A stretch of DNA of 64,000 nt from Siphonodentalium dalli (Eukaryota; Mollusca; Scaphopoda; Gadilida; Siphonodentaliidae), in contig CP136063.1 in the NCBI GenBank assembly GCA_032622095.1, positions 77,103,980-77,167,979 of the forward strand. Direction: 5' to 3'. The position numbers and the translations under genes are program-made. Within the stretch, counting starts at the first letter, position 1, and each line of letters opens with the position of its first letter. Positions 34,431 to 47,520 of this stretch are shown here, one piece after another. A model generated the notes under the pieces. The model had not been told where the DNA came from. It searched no databases and saw only the letters and a list, made by a program, of their open reading frames with translations.

Positions 34431-35840
34431 GGGTCTGATGATCCTTAATTCGGAGTTGGATCGTGACTTGTATATGAATAACTACAAGGCTCATCTGGTT
34501 TCCACAGTGGGCTTTTTCAACGTTTCTGCAAATATTTTATGCCGTTGCCATGGAAACCATATTTTATCCTGATACATGCAGCCATCCCATCCAAAATGTT
34601 TCCTCCATAACTAAGCAATATATTTGTGAAGTATAATGCTTTAGAAAACTAAGGTCACAAACTTTGAAATCGTGTTTATTTTTGGTCTGATGGTCTCTAA
34701 AGGGTAATGTATCGTGATGTTAGTACTCCCTCAAATACTATAAAACTTAGTTCTTAAAATGTGATTAAATATAAACTATAAATGTTGTGACATGTTGACC
34801 GTGATCGTCTTGTATCAAGTATATCATATCAAATTGACAGTGGTTATGGAGTTCAAATGTGTGTGTATTATGAAGGTGATTGCTTTTATGACTGATACGT
34901 ACGTACATGTGCTAGGGGTAGCAGAATATGAGACAATTTATAATATATATATATAATATAATGACCTTTTTTCCAATGACCTTGACCTTAGCAATTTTCC
35001 TTGACCATATATGTACTATGGCATAGCCCGTTTGATGGACCATTAATGGCACTATGAGTTCACATAATTTCTACAAACACAAGGCTCATCCGGTTACAAC
35101 GGTGGGCTTTTTCAACTTTTCTCCATATATTCGATGCCGTTGCCATGGAAACCAGATTTGATCCTGATGCACGACCCTTCACCTGGGCACCCCCTTCCAA
35201 AACATTTCCACTATAACTAAGCAACACATATGGTGAAGTGTCATGCTTTAGTTGCTAAAGTCACAAAATCATATTTATTTGGTCTGATGGTCTATTAAGC
35301 ATCGTGACTGATGTACTGCCACAAATTCTATAAAAACTAATACTTAAAATGTGATTATGCATGACCTAAATACTGCCACATGTTAACAGTTACTGAAGTA
35401 TACCAAGTGCCTCATATATCAAATTGAATACTGTGTTTACGCCCTACTTTTTGTGTATTATGGTGGGCATTGCTTTTATGACTAAGGCACTAGGGGTAGC
35501 GGAATATGAGACAATTATAAACAACCGACCAAAATATCGCATTTTTTCAATGACCTTAACTGTAGTAATTGACCTTGACCCTATATGTCATAGTGGCTCA
35601 GTCCGTTTGATGGACCATTATTGGCACTATGAGTTAACATCATTTCTTCAAACACAAGGCTCGTTGGTTCACAACAGTAGCCTTTTTTTTTATTTTTCTC
35701 CAAATATTTGATGCCGTTGCCATGGAAACCTGATTTTATCCCGACACAGAACCACCCACCCCCTCCAAAAAGTTTTCACTTTGAATAAGCAATATATCTT
35801 TAAAGTTTCATGCTTTAGTCACTAAAGTCACGATTAAACC
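34430..35840. repeat. Tandem array with ~580-bp units and an X-box-like motif
   Basis: Three units share AAGGCTC…GGT, GGGCTTTTTCAAC, GATGCCGTTGCCATGGAAAC and TTTCATGCTTTAGT. The GTTGCCATGGAAAC core is at 34544, 35139 and 35716 (spacing 595 and 577) and is unchanged in all three, while flanking bases vary. It matches the RFX-type X-box pattern. Confidence 0.7.
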
Positions 35841-36135
35841 CCTAAGGGACTCCACTAATATGTGTGTGTCCGTTATAGACTCGAAAACGGCTAGACCGAC
35901 TGAGCCCAAACTTGCTACCTTGTGGTACTTTTGTCCGGGAAGTTTCATGGACGGGTCAAATTGTGCCCCGACCTGACCTTGACCTTCGAAATTATCAATT
36001 CAAGGTCAAATCGGCGGATTTCGACGAAATTTGATACCTAGGTGCAACACGCGTGTCTCGGAAGCTGTTGCAATTGCGTTTTCGAACAAAGCCATGGGAC
36101 GAACCACGCCAGTGGCGGACTAATCTGCTAGTGTT
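35841..36135 (+). mobile_element. Helitron-like 3' end
   Basis: Sequence with GTGTGTGTCCGTTATAGACTCGAAAACGGCTAGACCGA-type content (key parts GTCCGTTATAGACTCGAAAA and GGCTAGACCGAC) leads to a GC-rich CGCCAGTGGCG hairpin near 36110 and then CTAG followed by T at about 36132. A short hairpin 10-12 bases before a CTAG end is the standard Helitron 3' signature. The 5' end was not found, and no Rep/helicase frame is present. Confidence 0.5.
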
Positions 36136-36261
36136 ATATATACAGTATTGAACGTTCTTCGGGTTCTCGGCAATAATATGCTTATTTTCTGAGTTACTGT
36201 TTGTTCACGGGAAATAGCTAAGATAATTTTAACTGTTGACATGTAAAGCACGTCTCACTCC

Positions 36262-36778
36262 AGATCATGCCATGAATCTGTACTACATGTATGGCTAACG
36301 TCCGTAGGGATCATATTCCACCAGTACAAAATCTGGGAACTTTTTTGATGTTTTGACAGGGAACCTTATAAAATCGAAAAAACAACACAAGGAATATATT
36401 TCCTAGTTATTATTTATTTCTTAATAATGTACTTTACTGTATGTGAAGGTCCCAACTCGAAATTTCACGATTTAAGTGACTTTGTGAGCGATTTTACTTT
36501 GCATTTCTGACAATTATGGATTTTTTCCTGGGCAACTAATTGAATGTTTATTTCGATATCGGCGCTCAAAAGTCACAGAAAAGCATGAATTTGCGAGCTG
36601 GGACCTTCACATATAGTGAAGTAAACTATTAAGGAACAGATAATCATTAAGAAATATATTCCCCGTGTTATTTTTTCGACTTTAAAGCTTCCCTGTAAAA
36701 AGTTCCAAGGTTTTGTACTGGTGGAATATGATCCCTACGGGCGTTAGCATTAGTAGAGATTCATTCATGGCATGGTCT
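36262..36778. mobile_element. Foldback element family I, copy 2
   Basis: AGATCATGCCATGAATCT at the left and TTCATGGCATGGTCT at the right are the terminal inverted repeats. Inner arms share GATCATATTCCACCAGTAC and GACAGGGAACCTTATAAA with copy 1. It has no coding capacity. Confidence 0.75.
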
Positions 36779-37560
36779 AGCCTCCCTCGGGAAACTCTCA
36801 GGAATGTAACACTGCTCCCTCATATAATTGTCAAAAAGTGTGTCCAGTTTTTTTACTATTCATATTTGAGTAATTTCCAGGCACATACATGTACGTGCTA
36901 CCTGTTTTTTTCCCAGTCACAACATTGAGTAATACATTCTATTATATTCTATTCGATCCAACAGGCCAAATTAAATGCTACATAACGCTTAACTAACACC
37001 AATCCAACTTTGCATCAATTTACTCAAAATAACGATTTTGGAATGCTAATAGAACTCTACTTTTATATATAATCATATGTTTGACCCCTTGTCATGACCT
37101 CACACACCGAATATTATCGTCTGCCCATCGTAACCCGATCGAGCCATCCCATATGTAGTTGTCCTCTGAACGTGGCAACATACCTAATTTCTATTTAATA
37201 AACCTCATATAGTCCAAATATTGACTAAATATTCCCTAGTATGTATAAACACCCTGTTATGTTCTTTGGTTACTTTACCAAATCATATTTAACTAAGTTG
37301 GAATTATTATACATATTTGACACCTCACGCCCGTCGTATCAAAACATGTTATATTACGTTGTACATTTGTGTTTCAATTTATATTTGTTGTAGGGACCGG
37401 AGGTCCACCTATAAGTTTTTTTCAGAACTTGTCCTCAAATCCTTTATATATATTTGTATTAATACATACGATATACATGACAATAAATATGTTTAAATCA
37501 AATCAACCATATGGAGCTTTGTGATTATAATATAAGTAGATTCATATGCGTTATTTCATT
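36779..37560. other. No feature recognised
   Basis: AT-rich spacer without repeat partners in this window. Confidence 0.45.
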
Positions 37561-37561
37561 T

Positions 37562-37805
37562 TATGGCGCGGGCCACAGTGAAAACACATGTTAAAAAGAT
37601 ACACCAGAAAAGTCGTGAATTGGCTTATTTGTGTCATTGCACGCACATAATGCTTAAAATCGCCTAATATTGAGTCCTTAAAGTGACTCAAACGCTCTCA
37701 TTTTCAGCACATTATCGACTCGAAATGATGCTATTCTAAGCAGATAATCTACCTAAAATAAGCAAGTTCTATTATAAGCAGGTAATGTGCGGATTTTCGG
37801 GAGGC
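37562..37805. repeat. Family N fragment
   Basis: GGCGCGGGCCACAGTGAAAA through CAGCACATTATCGACTCGAA and GCAGGTAATGTGCGGATTTT match the left arm of the 46130 element in the same order. Confidence 0.65.
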
Positions 37806-38162
37806 TGTTGGGTGATCGACATAAATCCACAAGCTATTGTAAGTATAAAGTAGGTATTGCAAAAACAAAATCACCACTATATATCTTTGTACCTATATAT
37901 GCAGTCTTTATGTGATTGGAATAATCATTTAAATGTATTGCTGAAGATCGCTAATCAACATACTCAGTTGCTCCATCGAATCTTATAGGATAGTTTTACT
38001 CCAACGAAATGTGATACAGGAGTGGACGCACCCAGAACAAGATCTAAAGAAGAGCGTAAACTAATTTCAAAACGTGTCGCATAAATGGCTTGGTCACGAA
38101 CAAACGTATATAGCGCAAACGTATACAGTATATACATATATAGCAATATGACACAAAGTCAT

Positions 38163-38630
38163 ATATGTGACCCGCCATATCAAACCCAGTCGTAAGTCGG
38201 GATTTTTTTTACCCTGTGCCAATGCATTCTCTTATATATGCGAGTCGACCATAGGTCGCCTCGCATATATAAGAGAATGCATTGGCCTAACAATTTTTTA
38301 CAATTTTAATAATTTGTTCTTGTATTCTTTAACAATTTTATAATTTCACCCATACAGAGCCCCAGACAAACATGAGCAGACGACACTCTTCTATATGCTT
38401 CTATATATATGTGGGGCTCCCTGCAGGGTAATGGATGTTTTTTTTATTTTATGTCCTCAAAATTGTAAGAAACATTTATTTTTAAAAAATGATAAAAAAT
38501 TGTTAGGCCAATGCATTCTCTTATATATGCGAGGCGACCTATGGTCGCCTCGCATATATAAGAGAATGCATTGGCACAGGGTAAACAAAATCCCGAGTTA
38601 CGATTGGATTTGATATGGCGGGTCACATAT
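38163..38630. mobile_element. Miniature element, shell C copy 2
   Basis: It has the same GTGACCCGCCATATCAAA terminal repeats as the 9940 copy, with palindromes at 38218-38286 and 38507-38575. The right palindrome is perfectly symmetric here, whereas all other well-preserved copies keep one arm mismatch. Confidence 0.8.
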
Positions 38631-39396
38631 TCGGGCTCGGGTATTTTCTAAATTCCCATATTATGCTTCACGATATATATATATATATATATATATGAAT
38701 TATTCCACTCTAGCAGAAATTATAGGATTAATTTACTGTCCTATTAGCTCAAGCATCTAATACCAGGTATCATGCAATAAAAAGATTCCATTGTGTTCGT
38801 CAGCTTTCAAAACACTTTATTAAATCTTGATCGCGAGGAATTGAATCCTGTTAATGCTACATTCGCCGGCCCAATGATATTAACTAAGTCAGATAAAGTG
38901 TCAAATGGCTGAAATGAAGACACGCTAAATCAGGCAGAAAATTGAGATGAAATGGACGGATCATTCTCCGTGTGGATCGTAAGCGTGGTGCGGAAACAGA
39001 CACATTGACTCGGGAGATCGGGACGTGTAATGTCGCTATATGTCGAAATAATCCGCACTAAAACCCACCATTAATTAAGTTGGTTTCTGTGTAACAAGGC
39101 AGTTTGATTAACTAAATCGCATTCATTCTCGTAGCAATCTTGATTCCACCAAGTCGAAGCAATTAGATATCTAATTTCTGTTTGACTCGTCGATTAGGAA
39201 CAGTTCTTTTTAGAAGTATATAGTGGTTCGATTTAAGACGGATATCATTCAGGGTACGGTCCCACTCTGCCACTTATATATATATATGTCTGATAAGTCT
39301 ACAGAAAAGTCGTCGTACCTGCCTGGCATTTGGACATATGTGTGAACGTTGCCTCATAGAATGTGGAGATGGCCATGCAGGCGAATCTAATTTGTC
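38631..39396. other. No gene; short (AT)n
   Basis: (AT)n at 38673-38696. The rest is unremarkable. Confidence 0.45.
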
Positions 39397-39757
39397 TTAA
39401 CCCTTTACCCAACAGAACGGCCCTGTGCCAATGCATTCTCTTATATATGCGAGTCGACCATAGGTCGCCTCGCATATATAAGAGAATGCATTGGCTTAAC
39501 ACATTAAAAATTATAAAATTGTTAAAGAATGTTAGGCCAATGCATTCTCTTATATATGCGAGGCGACCTATGGTCGACTCGCATATATAAGAGAATGCAT
39601 TGGCACAGGGCATAACTGTAACTATCACAATGTGTTCAAGGAGCCGGTTCCAATGATATCCATATTTGTATGGTTCTATTGAGACAGACCGAAGATATTT
39701 TAGGCTGTTGAAGCTTTATTTGGCCGGTTTTGGCCGGTTTGTTGGGTAAAGGGTTAA
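39397..39757. mobile_element. TTAA-flanked miniature element, shell A copy 3
   Basis: Intact TTAA lies at both ends (39397-39400 and 39754-39757) with CCCTTTACCC inverted repeats. Palindromes are at 39427-39495 and 39536-39604. It is about 40 bases shorter than the other two copies because the A-rich linker holds only one repeat unit. Confidence 0.82.
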
Positions 39758-42199
39758 ATCCGACTGGGTGTGGAACCGGGTTTGAATATGTCCCACGCCC
39801 CACTACGCGGAATACGAGTCCCCTAATATGGCACCCTGTTTTTCCGTCGGGTACATCCCACGAGGGGTAGTGTGCGGGTGTCATTTGTACTTGGGTTGCC
39901 GTATTGCACCATAGTGTGTTCGTAGTATTCATTCATTACATCGACCAAGTATAGGTGCATATATATTTACACATTTGAACCATCTTTCGTACCATCGCCC
40001 TGGCAATGCATATTGAACAATTCAGTCTGCACACGATTAATGTACCCCCCCCCCCCCCCCAATAAACCAATTAATTCGGCCGTCTATTTCTTATAATGTC
40101 ACCAGATGCATGCGGTGATAGGAAGATAGTCAGTCATGATATATCACCCTTTACAATATACATGTATATTATATTATATCTATTTGTATTTGTACTTTCC
40201 ACGAGTGTATATTGTCAGCCTGTTATCGTGAGAGAAAAAAACGCACAACGAGCTTATTTTAATGAGCGAAATAAGCTCATATTGGCATTATTTAACCTCA
40301 ATATACGCTCTATATATGGACCTAAACCTGTTTTTTTAAACAGTCCAATATGGAACCATTTCCTTATATAATCTATCTGTTTATCGACACGACTTATCGG
40401 ACACAAGCTCTTTATAATGTCTTTCAATGCTGCCCGCGCCATTCAACGTAACAACGGATTCACTATATATGGGTTTATTTCAGAAGTCTAATATGAACCT
40501 ATTTGCACGAGGATATGTTAATAATATAGTAAATACAAATTATCCTATCCTATCCTTGCACAAAATCGCTTTCAGACGGGGGTTGAGTTTCTATACTGAT
40601 CGATCAATCGGCTAGTCGCACCCCTTTAATGTGTTTCAAACCCCATTATTTATTTTTTTTATCGGTCGTATTGTCTCTTTAGCTGTCGTTTGTAATTTTT
40701 GTGCAGTGGATAGTAAAACATGCAGGAAGGTATATGCCTGGGTGTATGGTTTTTATAAACTTTATAAACCCAGATATAAAGCCGTAATATAGTTTTTTTT
40801 TAAATGTCTTAACTATTCGACCCTCAGTGAAATTATTATTTACCCTTGTCGGCTAGTCCTGTTGCATATGGGACCGAAAGGTGAGAATATCATTTTCCGA
40901 GGTATGTCGAATGTGCATAATATCCTGACTGAATTGAGAATATGAGATGCTAACATATAACTAACTGTTTCTTACTCTTAAAACTCAAATCAAATTGAAA
41001 TGTTTGGGTTTGTTTCAAAATCACAAGTCACTATAATGTCTGACAATAATAGTATATATGCATACAATACAGACTAGATATATGCTATCAATCTGAAAGC
41101 CTACGAGCCTTATTACGCGCGCTCCGTGTGATACTGGTGTAGAGATTCTTGTTTCGCATGGACTCATGGGTGTTTTATCTATAGAATGGGAATTTTTGGG
41201 AGGATTAAAAGTCGAACTATGACCGGAGGCCGAGTCCGGTAAAAGGTGTAGTTGGGAATTTCAATTTCGGTTATTGTCCTTTACATTATTATGTTAATAA
41301 TGTTTATTTTTGGTTTGTGACAAGCTATATCAATTACAAATAAAAGAAATGAAAAAGATAATTTGTAAGTCTTATATTTCAACTTTTATAGACATTTTTC
41401 GTTCTGCAGCCCACTGAGGGATGTGGTCGGAGACGGCCCAGTCGGCCGCCGGTTCGTTATTTAGGTGCTGGTTGTTATTGTTATTTTAACGGAATTCTGA
41501 GTTGGTCATTCGCAAAATCAATATATTTTATATTCTATAATTACAAACATGAGTATATAATATATGATCTTGTGCGCGTTACCATTTCTGTAATTGGTTT
41601 TCTTGTATCCTATATCATGTGTGCACTTGCAGAACAGGTGAACAACTGGGTCAAATACTAGTGTGATTATTGGTGACTACAATCTGTGGACAAACTTAAG
41701 GTTATTAAAAACTGATTTTCTTATATACTATGGCACACATATGCAATCAGATTATAGTAATGAACTAAGATGAGTGAATTCAGCAATCCTACCATGTGCT
41801 AATGTATGCATTGTTATTGCTTTTTTAACAGTTATTTACTGATCATCAATTAAAGATTAAAATGTGTATGAGTTGATGCTGATGATAAACTGATTGACAG
41901 ACTAATATGCAAGTATGGTGTACATGTAGGAACATGGGGCTATTTAATTCCGGCACAATGATCTATAATGTAAACATGATAATATTTTTGTAGAAGTACT
42001 TCATTACATATCCATGTTTTGCAGTTAAGATGGCCACAACTACTGAGAAAAATCTGTATCAAAGTGTATGAGCTCCATAACTAGGTGGCGATCACCGATT
42101 AACGCAAAGATAGCGAACTTTGGGGGTGAATGTGAAATAAATATTTTCCACGTTTAGGGGTGGTTGATCGGTATATACCTTCCAGACCGCCCACTTGTT
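39758..42199. other. No gene; one dispersed block and a C run
   Basis: C run at 40046-40060. The block 40264-40345 (AAATAAGCTCATATTGGCAT … CTCTATATATGGACCTAAAC) matches 286-370, and 40425-40480 resembles family N. From 40500 to 42199 nothing is recognised. Confidence 0.5.
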
Positions 42200-43179
42200 T
42201 AGTCTGGTCGTTGAAGCATTGGACCTAGAACAAATTGTTTACAAGCTGTTATTTTGTGTCATTTTGTCGGGCAGAACCTGGGGAACAACATATCCAAAAT
42301 CCGCTGAAATCCGCTTTGGGGAAATTTTTCTAGAGCATTTAAAAAAAAAAGGGCATATTTGTGTTTTTTTATGTATGATTTTCCGTTTCTTATGAAATAT
42401 ACACATGAATGTCATTTAAATTAAAGTTATACAGATGGCAGGAATATGCAACATAAACAAATTATTATTGTTGCCATGACAGACGTATGTTATTTCGTGT
42501 ACAATTTGATTGTAAAAATTCAAAATGGCGGACAAAATGGCGACCGAATTTGGTAAAATTTGACAATTTTCACTAAATTTCACCAGATCGTTTCCATTTA
42601 TTAGAAATTTGGTTTAAATGGCCATTCGTGCCAACATACACCATTTTAAATCAATGTCTGATAATTGTGAGCCATTTCACGAGGATTGGGATTGTACTAA
42701 ATTTCGAAGAAAAATCAAATATTATTTTAATGCCCAGAATAACCGCAAATCGAACACACCAGTGTACTTAATACTCATTAGACGTCAGATATGAACCACT
42801 AGTGTCCATTTTAGCAGAAACTATGCAATCACTTCCAAAAATAGGGACACTATGGCTACTGAAAGTAGTATAATTGGGAATTTTCGTTAAAGTTCACCAG
42901 ATTGTTTCCATTTAGACGAAAAACACGTAATGGCTAGCACAATAGTAAAGTATGTCGGACCCTAATCCGATAATGAGCTATATGTCGAGAATTTGTCCCT
43001 ACAGTGTTCCATAATGGCGGCGAATATTGCAATCGAAAGTCAAAAATATCTATTTCGTCATTGATTTTTAACTAAATCTTCTCATATCCGGTATCGAATA
43101 TAATTTGATGCGTGTCCACAGCAACCAAACTAGTATCGAAATACAACAAACGAGTGTTGGAAACAACATGTCCCAAACC

Positions 43180-43690
43180 ATCCAAGGAGTGTAAACCCAC
43201 ACAACAGGTGCCTCAATCGCCTTCTTAATAATATATCAAATTAATCGGTGAGTGTCCCAGTCCATCGAAGGGGCATTCCAAATCAGCCAACGAGTGTCCC
43301 AAACCACATATGTAACACAGTCCACCCAAATAGTGTCAAAAACCATCAAATTAGTGCCCAAACCAGTCCAATGTGTGTTCCATACCATCCAGCGATTGCC
43401 ATATGTCACCCATCGAGTGTCCCAATTCATGTATGTGGTGTCCCAAATCACGCAAATGTGTGTCTCAAATCATCGAGTGTGTACCACAAACCATCCAATG
43501 GGTGTCCCAAACCAACAGATGAGTGTCCATAATCACACAATGAGTGTCCCAAGCCACACGATGATTGTCAAAACCAGCAGGAGTGTCTAAAATGCCCAAC
43601 TAGTGTATCAAATCACCCACTGAATATCCCAGTCATTTAATAGGTGTCCCAAACTAGTGTACAAAACCATCCTTCAAATATATCAGACTA
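43180..43690. repeat. 21-bp minisatellite, forward half
   Basis: About 24 imperfect units of consensus GTCCCAAACCATCCAATGAGT run head to tail. Unit length is 20-23 with a mode of 21 or 22. Translation of the open frames shows a seven-residue periodicity (V-S-Q-x-x-x-x), which is only the 21-base period read as codons. Confidence 0.8.
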
Positions 43691-44530
43691 TGTTTTGGTA
43701 AACTCATTGGATGGTTTGACGAACTCACTTGATCGTGTGAAATACTCGATGGAGGGTTTTGTACACTATTGTAGATGTATTGATATGACAGTTGGTAGTT
43801 CGCAAAACCAGCCCTGTGCAGTTGGTGGATAGGGAAATTGTTGGATGGTTTATGATGCTAGAGTTATGATTTGGGTCACCCGCTGGGTGATTTGTGACTT
43901 CAGTTGGATGCTTTTGGGACACCAATTGGGTGGAGTGTTCACATTGGGGCACTGATTGAGTGGTTTGACACACTCAATTGGTGCTCAGTGTATGTTTTAC
44001 TCATATGATGGTTATGGACACTCAATGGATATTTCTGGAACCTACTGGATGGCTTGGGAAACACCTATTATGTTGTTTCGAACATAGGTTGCAACGTATG
44101 GAGCACTACTGGTGTGGTTTGGGAACATTCGTTGAATGGTTTGGGTCCTTAATCAGGTCGATTGAGACACTCATTTAGTGGCTTGTGACACTCATTTTGG
44201 GTGAGTTGGAATACCAAATACATGGTTTGGGGACTATATGTGTGAGTAATGACACCAGTTGAGTATCGTTTGGGGAGCTACCTACCTCAGTCTACATCAG
44301 TCTGGTGGTTTGTGAAACTCGTTTGTTGGATTGGGACACCCCGTCGATGGTTTGTAACAATGTTTGGATTTGGGGCGCCCGTCGTATGGATTTGGATACT
44401 CACATGTTGGTTTGTTTTGGATACCAGATGGGTTTTGTAACTCTGTATATGGTTTGGCGGACTAGTTGTGTGGTTTGAGACAATCATTTGATGTATTAGG
44501 AAACAGTTGGTGGCTTTGCAAACTCGTATG
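43691..44530. repeat. 21-bp minisatellite, inverted half
   Basis: From about 43,690 the same unit appears on the other strand (ACTCATTGGATGGTTTGGGAC consensus), about 35 units to 44,530. The array therefore changes orientation once, so the halves can pair with each other. Confidence 0.78.
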
Positions 44531-44999
44531 GTGGCATATATGACTACATATTGGCTATACGTTTATTCGATATCGTAAGATTTAGTAAAACAAATCAACA
44601 ACAAAAAAAACACTTCAATTGTTCACTTCCGACTGCCATGTTCGCTGTCATTTTGAAGACTGCTTAGACACCGAATTGCCCAATCATCGGGATATGACTT
44701 ACTATAACGGATTAGGATTCGCCATTTTATAGTATTAGGGTCAAATTATGCACGAAATGACAGGCATAATTATGCTATGGCAACAGGAATAATGCGTTTT
44801 TTTGTTGCAGGTTTTTGTCACATTAATACATTTAGAGAACACTGTATTGAATGGTAGTACACTCCAGGAAATTGCCGCCATATTGCCCCGTAATATTCAC
44901 GGCCACATGCTAGCGGCAGACATCATTACGAAAAAATGGATCAAGTTTAATATTGGGGCCCCAGTCTGGAGAAGCATTTTGGCCGACCTGGTTCCCTGA

Positions 45000-45895
45000 C
45001 AAAAATTCCAATTTTCACCATTTTCTTACATATTTTCTTCATTTGTATCTAAATTAACGACTTTCCCTTCATTAAACGCATGGATATTTTGGATATATTA
45101 TTATATGGTCACATTTGGCAGTCAGGGAACTCGACTGAGCGTTTATGGTTGGCAGATTTGTTTATTAAAAAATTTCCAATTTTCACCATTTTTGTTTACA
45201 TATTCCAATATTTTGACTCAAAAATTACGACTTCTGGTTCATGGGGATTTTGGGTATGTTATTATATGAGTATAGTCACACTCAAAAAGACCAAAAGCAA
45301 AACAAATTCACGTTTCCGTTTGACTGGACTAATAAGGAACTGCAAACTTGACACAAAAAAGACACAAATAGGACCCTATTTCAAAGATATGTGGAAAATT
45401 TCCCCCAAAGCGAATTTTGGATATACTGTTCCCAATATTCTGCCCAACAAAATAATACAAACAGCTTGTTACCAATTTAATATAGGTTCACCTTAAAATC
45501 TGAGTCTCAACCAGAAACAGTTTTCACCAATGTTGTTTACATATTCCTGACTTTTCACCCAAAAATGACGATTTTCCCACTCTGGGATTCACGGGTATTT
45601 TGGTTATGTCATCATATGGATATAGTCACATTCAAACACACCAAACGACATTGTATAGTAATTTGTTCACGGTTGGGTTTTTCTTTCCATCAGATTGACT
45701 AGACTAATAAGGAACAGCAAAATTTACACAAAAAGCCATAAATAGGACCCCATTTCAACGAGCTGTGGAAAATTTTCTCCAAAGCGGATTTTGGATATAT
45801 TGTTCCCCAGATTCTGCCCGACAAAATGACACCAAAAACAGCTTGTAAACAATTTGTTCTAGGTTCACCTCAAAATCGAGTCTCAACGACCAGAC
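45000..45895. repeat. ~390-bp tandem units at right end of family H copy 2
   Basis: Segments CCAATTTTCACCATTTT, GGTTATGTCATCATATGGATATAGTCACA-like, GACTAATAAGGAAC, CAAAGCGAATTTTGGATATA and AACAGCTTGTTACCAATTTA-like recur at 45170-45500 and 45500-45895, with a partial third unit at 45000-45170. The terminal part of each unit is the element's own right arm, so the arm has been duplicated inward. Confidence 0.7.
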
Positions 45896-47089
45896 TAGTT
45901 ATGTGTATAATATGTCACTGCTTGTGCCCTGTTGGTGTGATGACTTGAATTGCGTATTGTCTCATTGTAATGAGGTCCGCGAGGCTGATATGTGTACTGG
46001 CTAATCTGGTCACCGCTTCGGTTGTGTACTTGTCTTTGGTCCGACAATAATTCGAAGGGAAGTAAAATGCGGCTGTTATGCTATCTGTCGTCTATTCGTT
46101 TGTCACGTGGCAACTCAGTAGAAAACGAACATATCCTCGCGTAAATACGCACATAATCGACATATAAAGTGAAACAGGTACATAATGTGATTATTTGATT
46201 TTGAAATAAGCAGATAATGGAGTCATGTCCGTTAATTCGTTTCATGGCGCGGGCTACAACGAAAACAAATGTTTAAGAGCGTACACCTGAAAGGTCATGA
46301 GTTGGCTTATATGTGTCTTTGTTCGCACATACTACATGCTTTCAATCGCCTCATCATGAGTCGATAATGTGACTAAAACATTCTCATTTTCAGCACATTA
46401 TCGACTCAAAATAAGGCGATTCTCGGCAGATTATCAACCTAAAACAAGTTCGATTGTATGCAGATCATGTGCGGATATTCGGGAGAACAGGCTGAGAAAA
46501 CAACGTACTGCATATGGATGTAAATATTCGCTAAGACACAGTGATGCTGAGGTATATCCTAAGTATGTGTTAATATAGCTTATGTATAGTTGTCATTGAT
46601 TGGCTGCTTTTAGTGATTGCTGGACAACTGAACTATGTCAAACCAATCAGATATGCGTTAGTATATGGCTCTCTCATTATCGGATGTTCAATATGGCGCA
46701 CTTCTTTGGTTAACATCTCTTCCAAGTACAACACCAGTGACTTGACTTGAAACTTGAAACGTATATTTTATTAGCATATACATGTGATACAAAAGTGATC
46801 GGGGCAAAAGTTTTTCAACTTATGAAGCCCCTCTCCCAATACAAACAATTAAGCATACAACTGTTTACAAGATTACAGCTGAACATATTTACATGCAAGC
46901 TTTTATGATTTGGTGGTTCTTGTTGCAGTGCCCCCAGAGCATATTGATACATGGGTTATGGTTGATTTGGTCGCTATAACATTTGGTGTAGTTTGTGTGA
47001 TTCTGTGGTCGTATTAACTAATGTCGGAGTAGGGTTTTGCGCAAATGGTTATATTCATCATATATATGTTAGTCAAGTGATCGTCAGCT

Positions 47090-47520
47090 ACAACACCAGT
47101 GTCGGTTGCTTCTCACAAGACCTTGAATAATAGCATGGTTGTGTTGAAACCCCAATATCCTGAGGTTCCTCAGATCTCAACTCCCACCGAAGTCGAATGT
47201 GAAATATGTGAAGCTAACCAAGGATGTTTACCATCCCATTTGCGGTGCTATAAGTGCCGAAAATATGGCCACGGCAACAGGAATTGTAAAAGTAAAGAAA
47301 TGATATGGCCATGGTGTTGTTCTGCCACAGGCCAGGAACAGATGAACACAAACATTGTACAGAACTCGAAACGCAAAAACTCGATCAAGACATTGTCAGC
47401 TGGACCTGTGATAACGCAGGTAGTAGCAAGTGTGGGCTCTTTCGTTGTTCTCTTATTCCAACCATGTCACTCTATTGTCGATCAGAAGTTAACAGCGTGT
47501 TGTGTTCGATAATGGCCCTG
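47090..47520 (+). pseudogene. Retrotransposon gag-like zinc-knuckle remnant
   Basis: One frame reads VSVASHKTLNNSMVV and, after a divergent stretch, CYKCRKYGHGNRNC, a perfect CX2CX4HX4C zinc knuckle. Shortly after it the likely continuation moves to another frame (…DEHKHCTELET… near 47330-47390), suggesting a frameshift and loss of a second knuckle. The arrangement resembles ORF1/gag proteins of non-LTR (jockey-like) elements with an RNA-binding domain followed by knuckles. No reverse transcriptase follows. It sits inside the long-TIR element 46130-49474, so it is either nested debris or captured sequence. Confidence 0.6.

Larger units (their letters stand above)
42200..45897. mobile_element. 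TIR element family H, copy 2 (3.7 kb)
   Basis: TAGTCTGGTCGTTGAAGC at the left and CTCAACGACCAGACTA at the right match the ends of the 31129 copy with one recurrent difference (TCTGG for TGTGG). Inner arms share ACAAATTGTTTACAAGCTG, GGGCAGAA-CTGGGGAACAAC and ATATCCAAAATCCGC. Inside are a short duplicated block (CACCAGAT-GTTTCCATTTA near 42583 and 42896), an inverted minisatellite (43180-44530) and tandem ~390-bp units at the right. Confidence 0.72.

Noticed and set aside
43236-44487. Seven-residue periodic proteins on both strands
   Set aside because: The period equals the 21-bp minisatellite unit, and frames are open on both strands, as expected for a repeat and not a gene.
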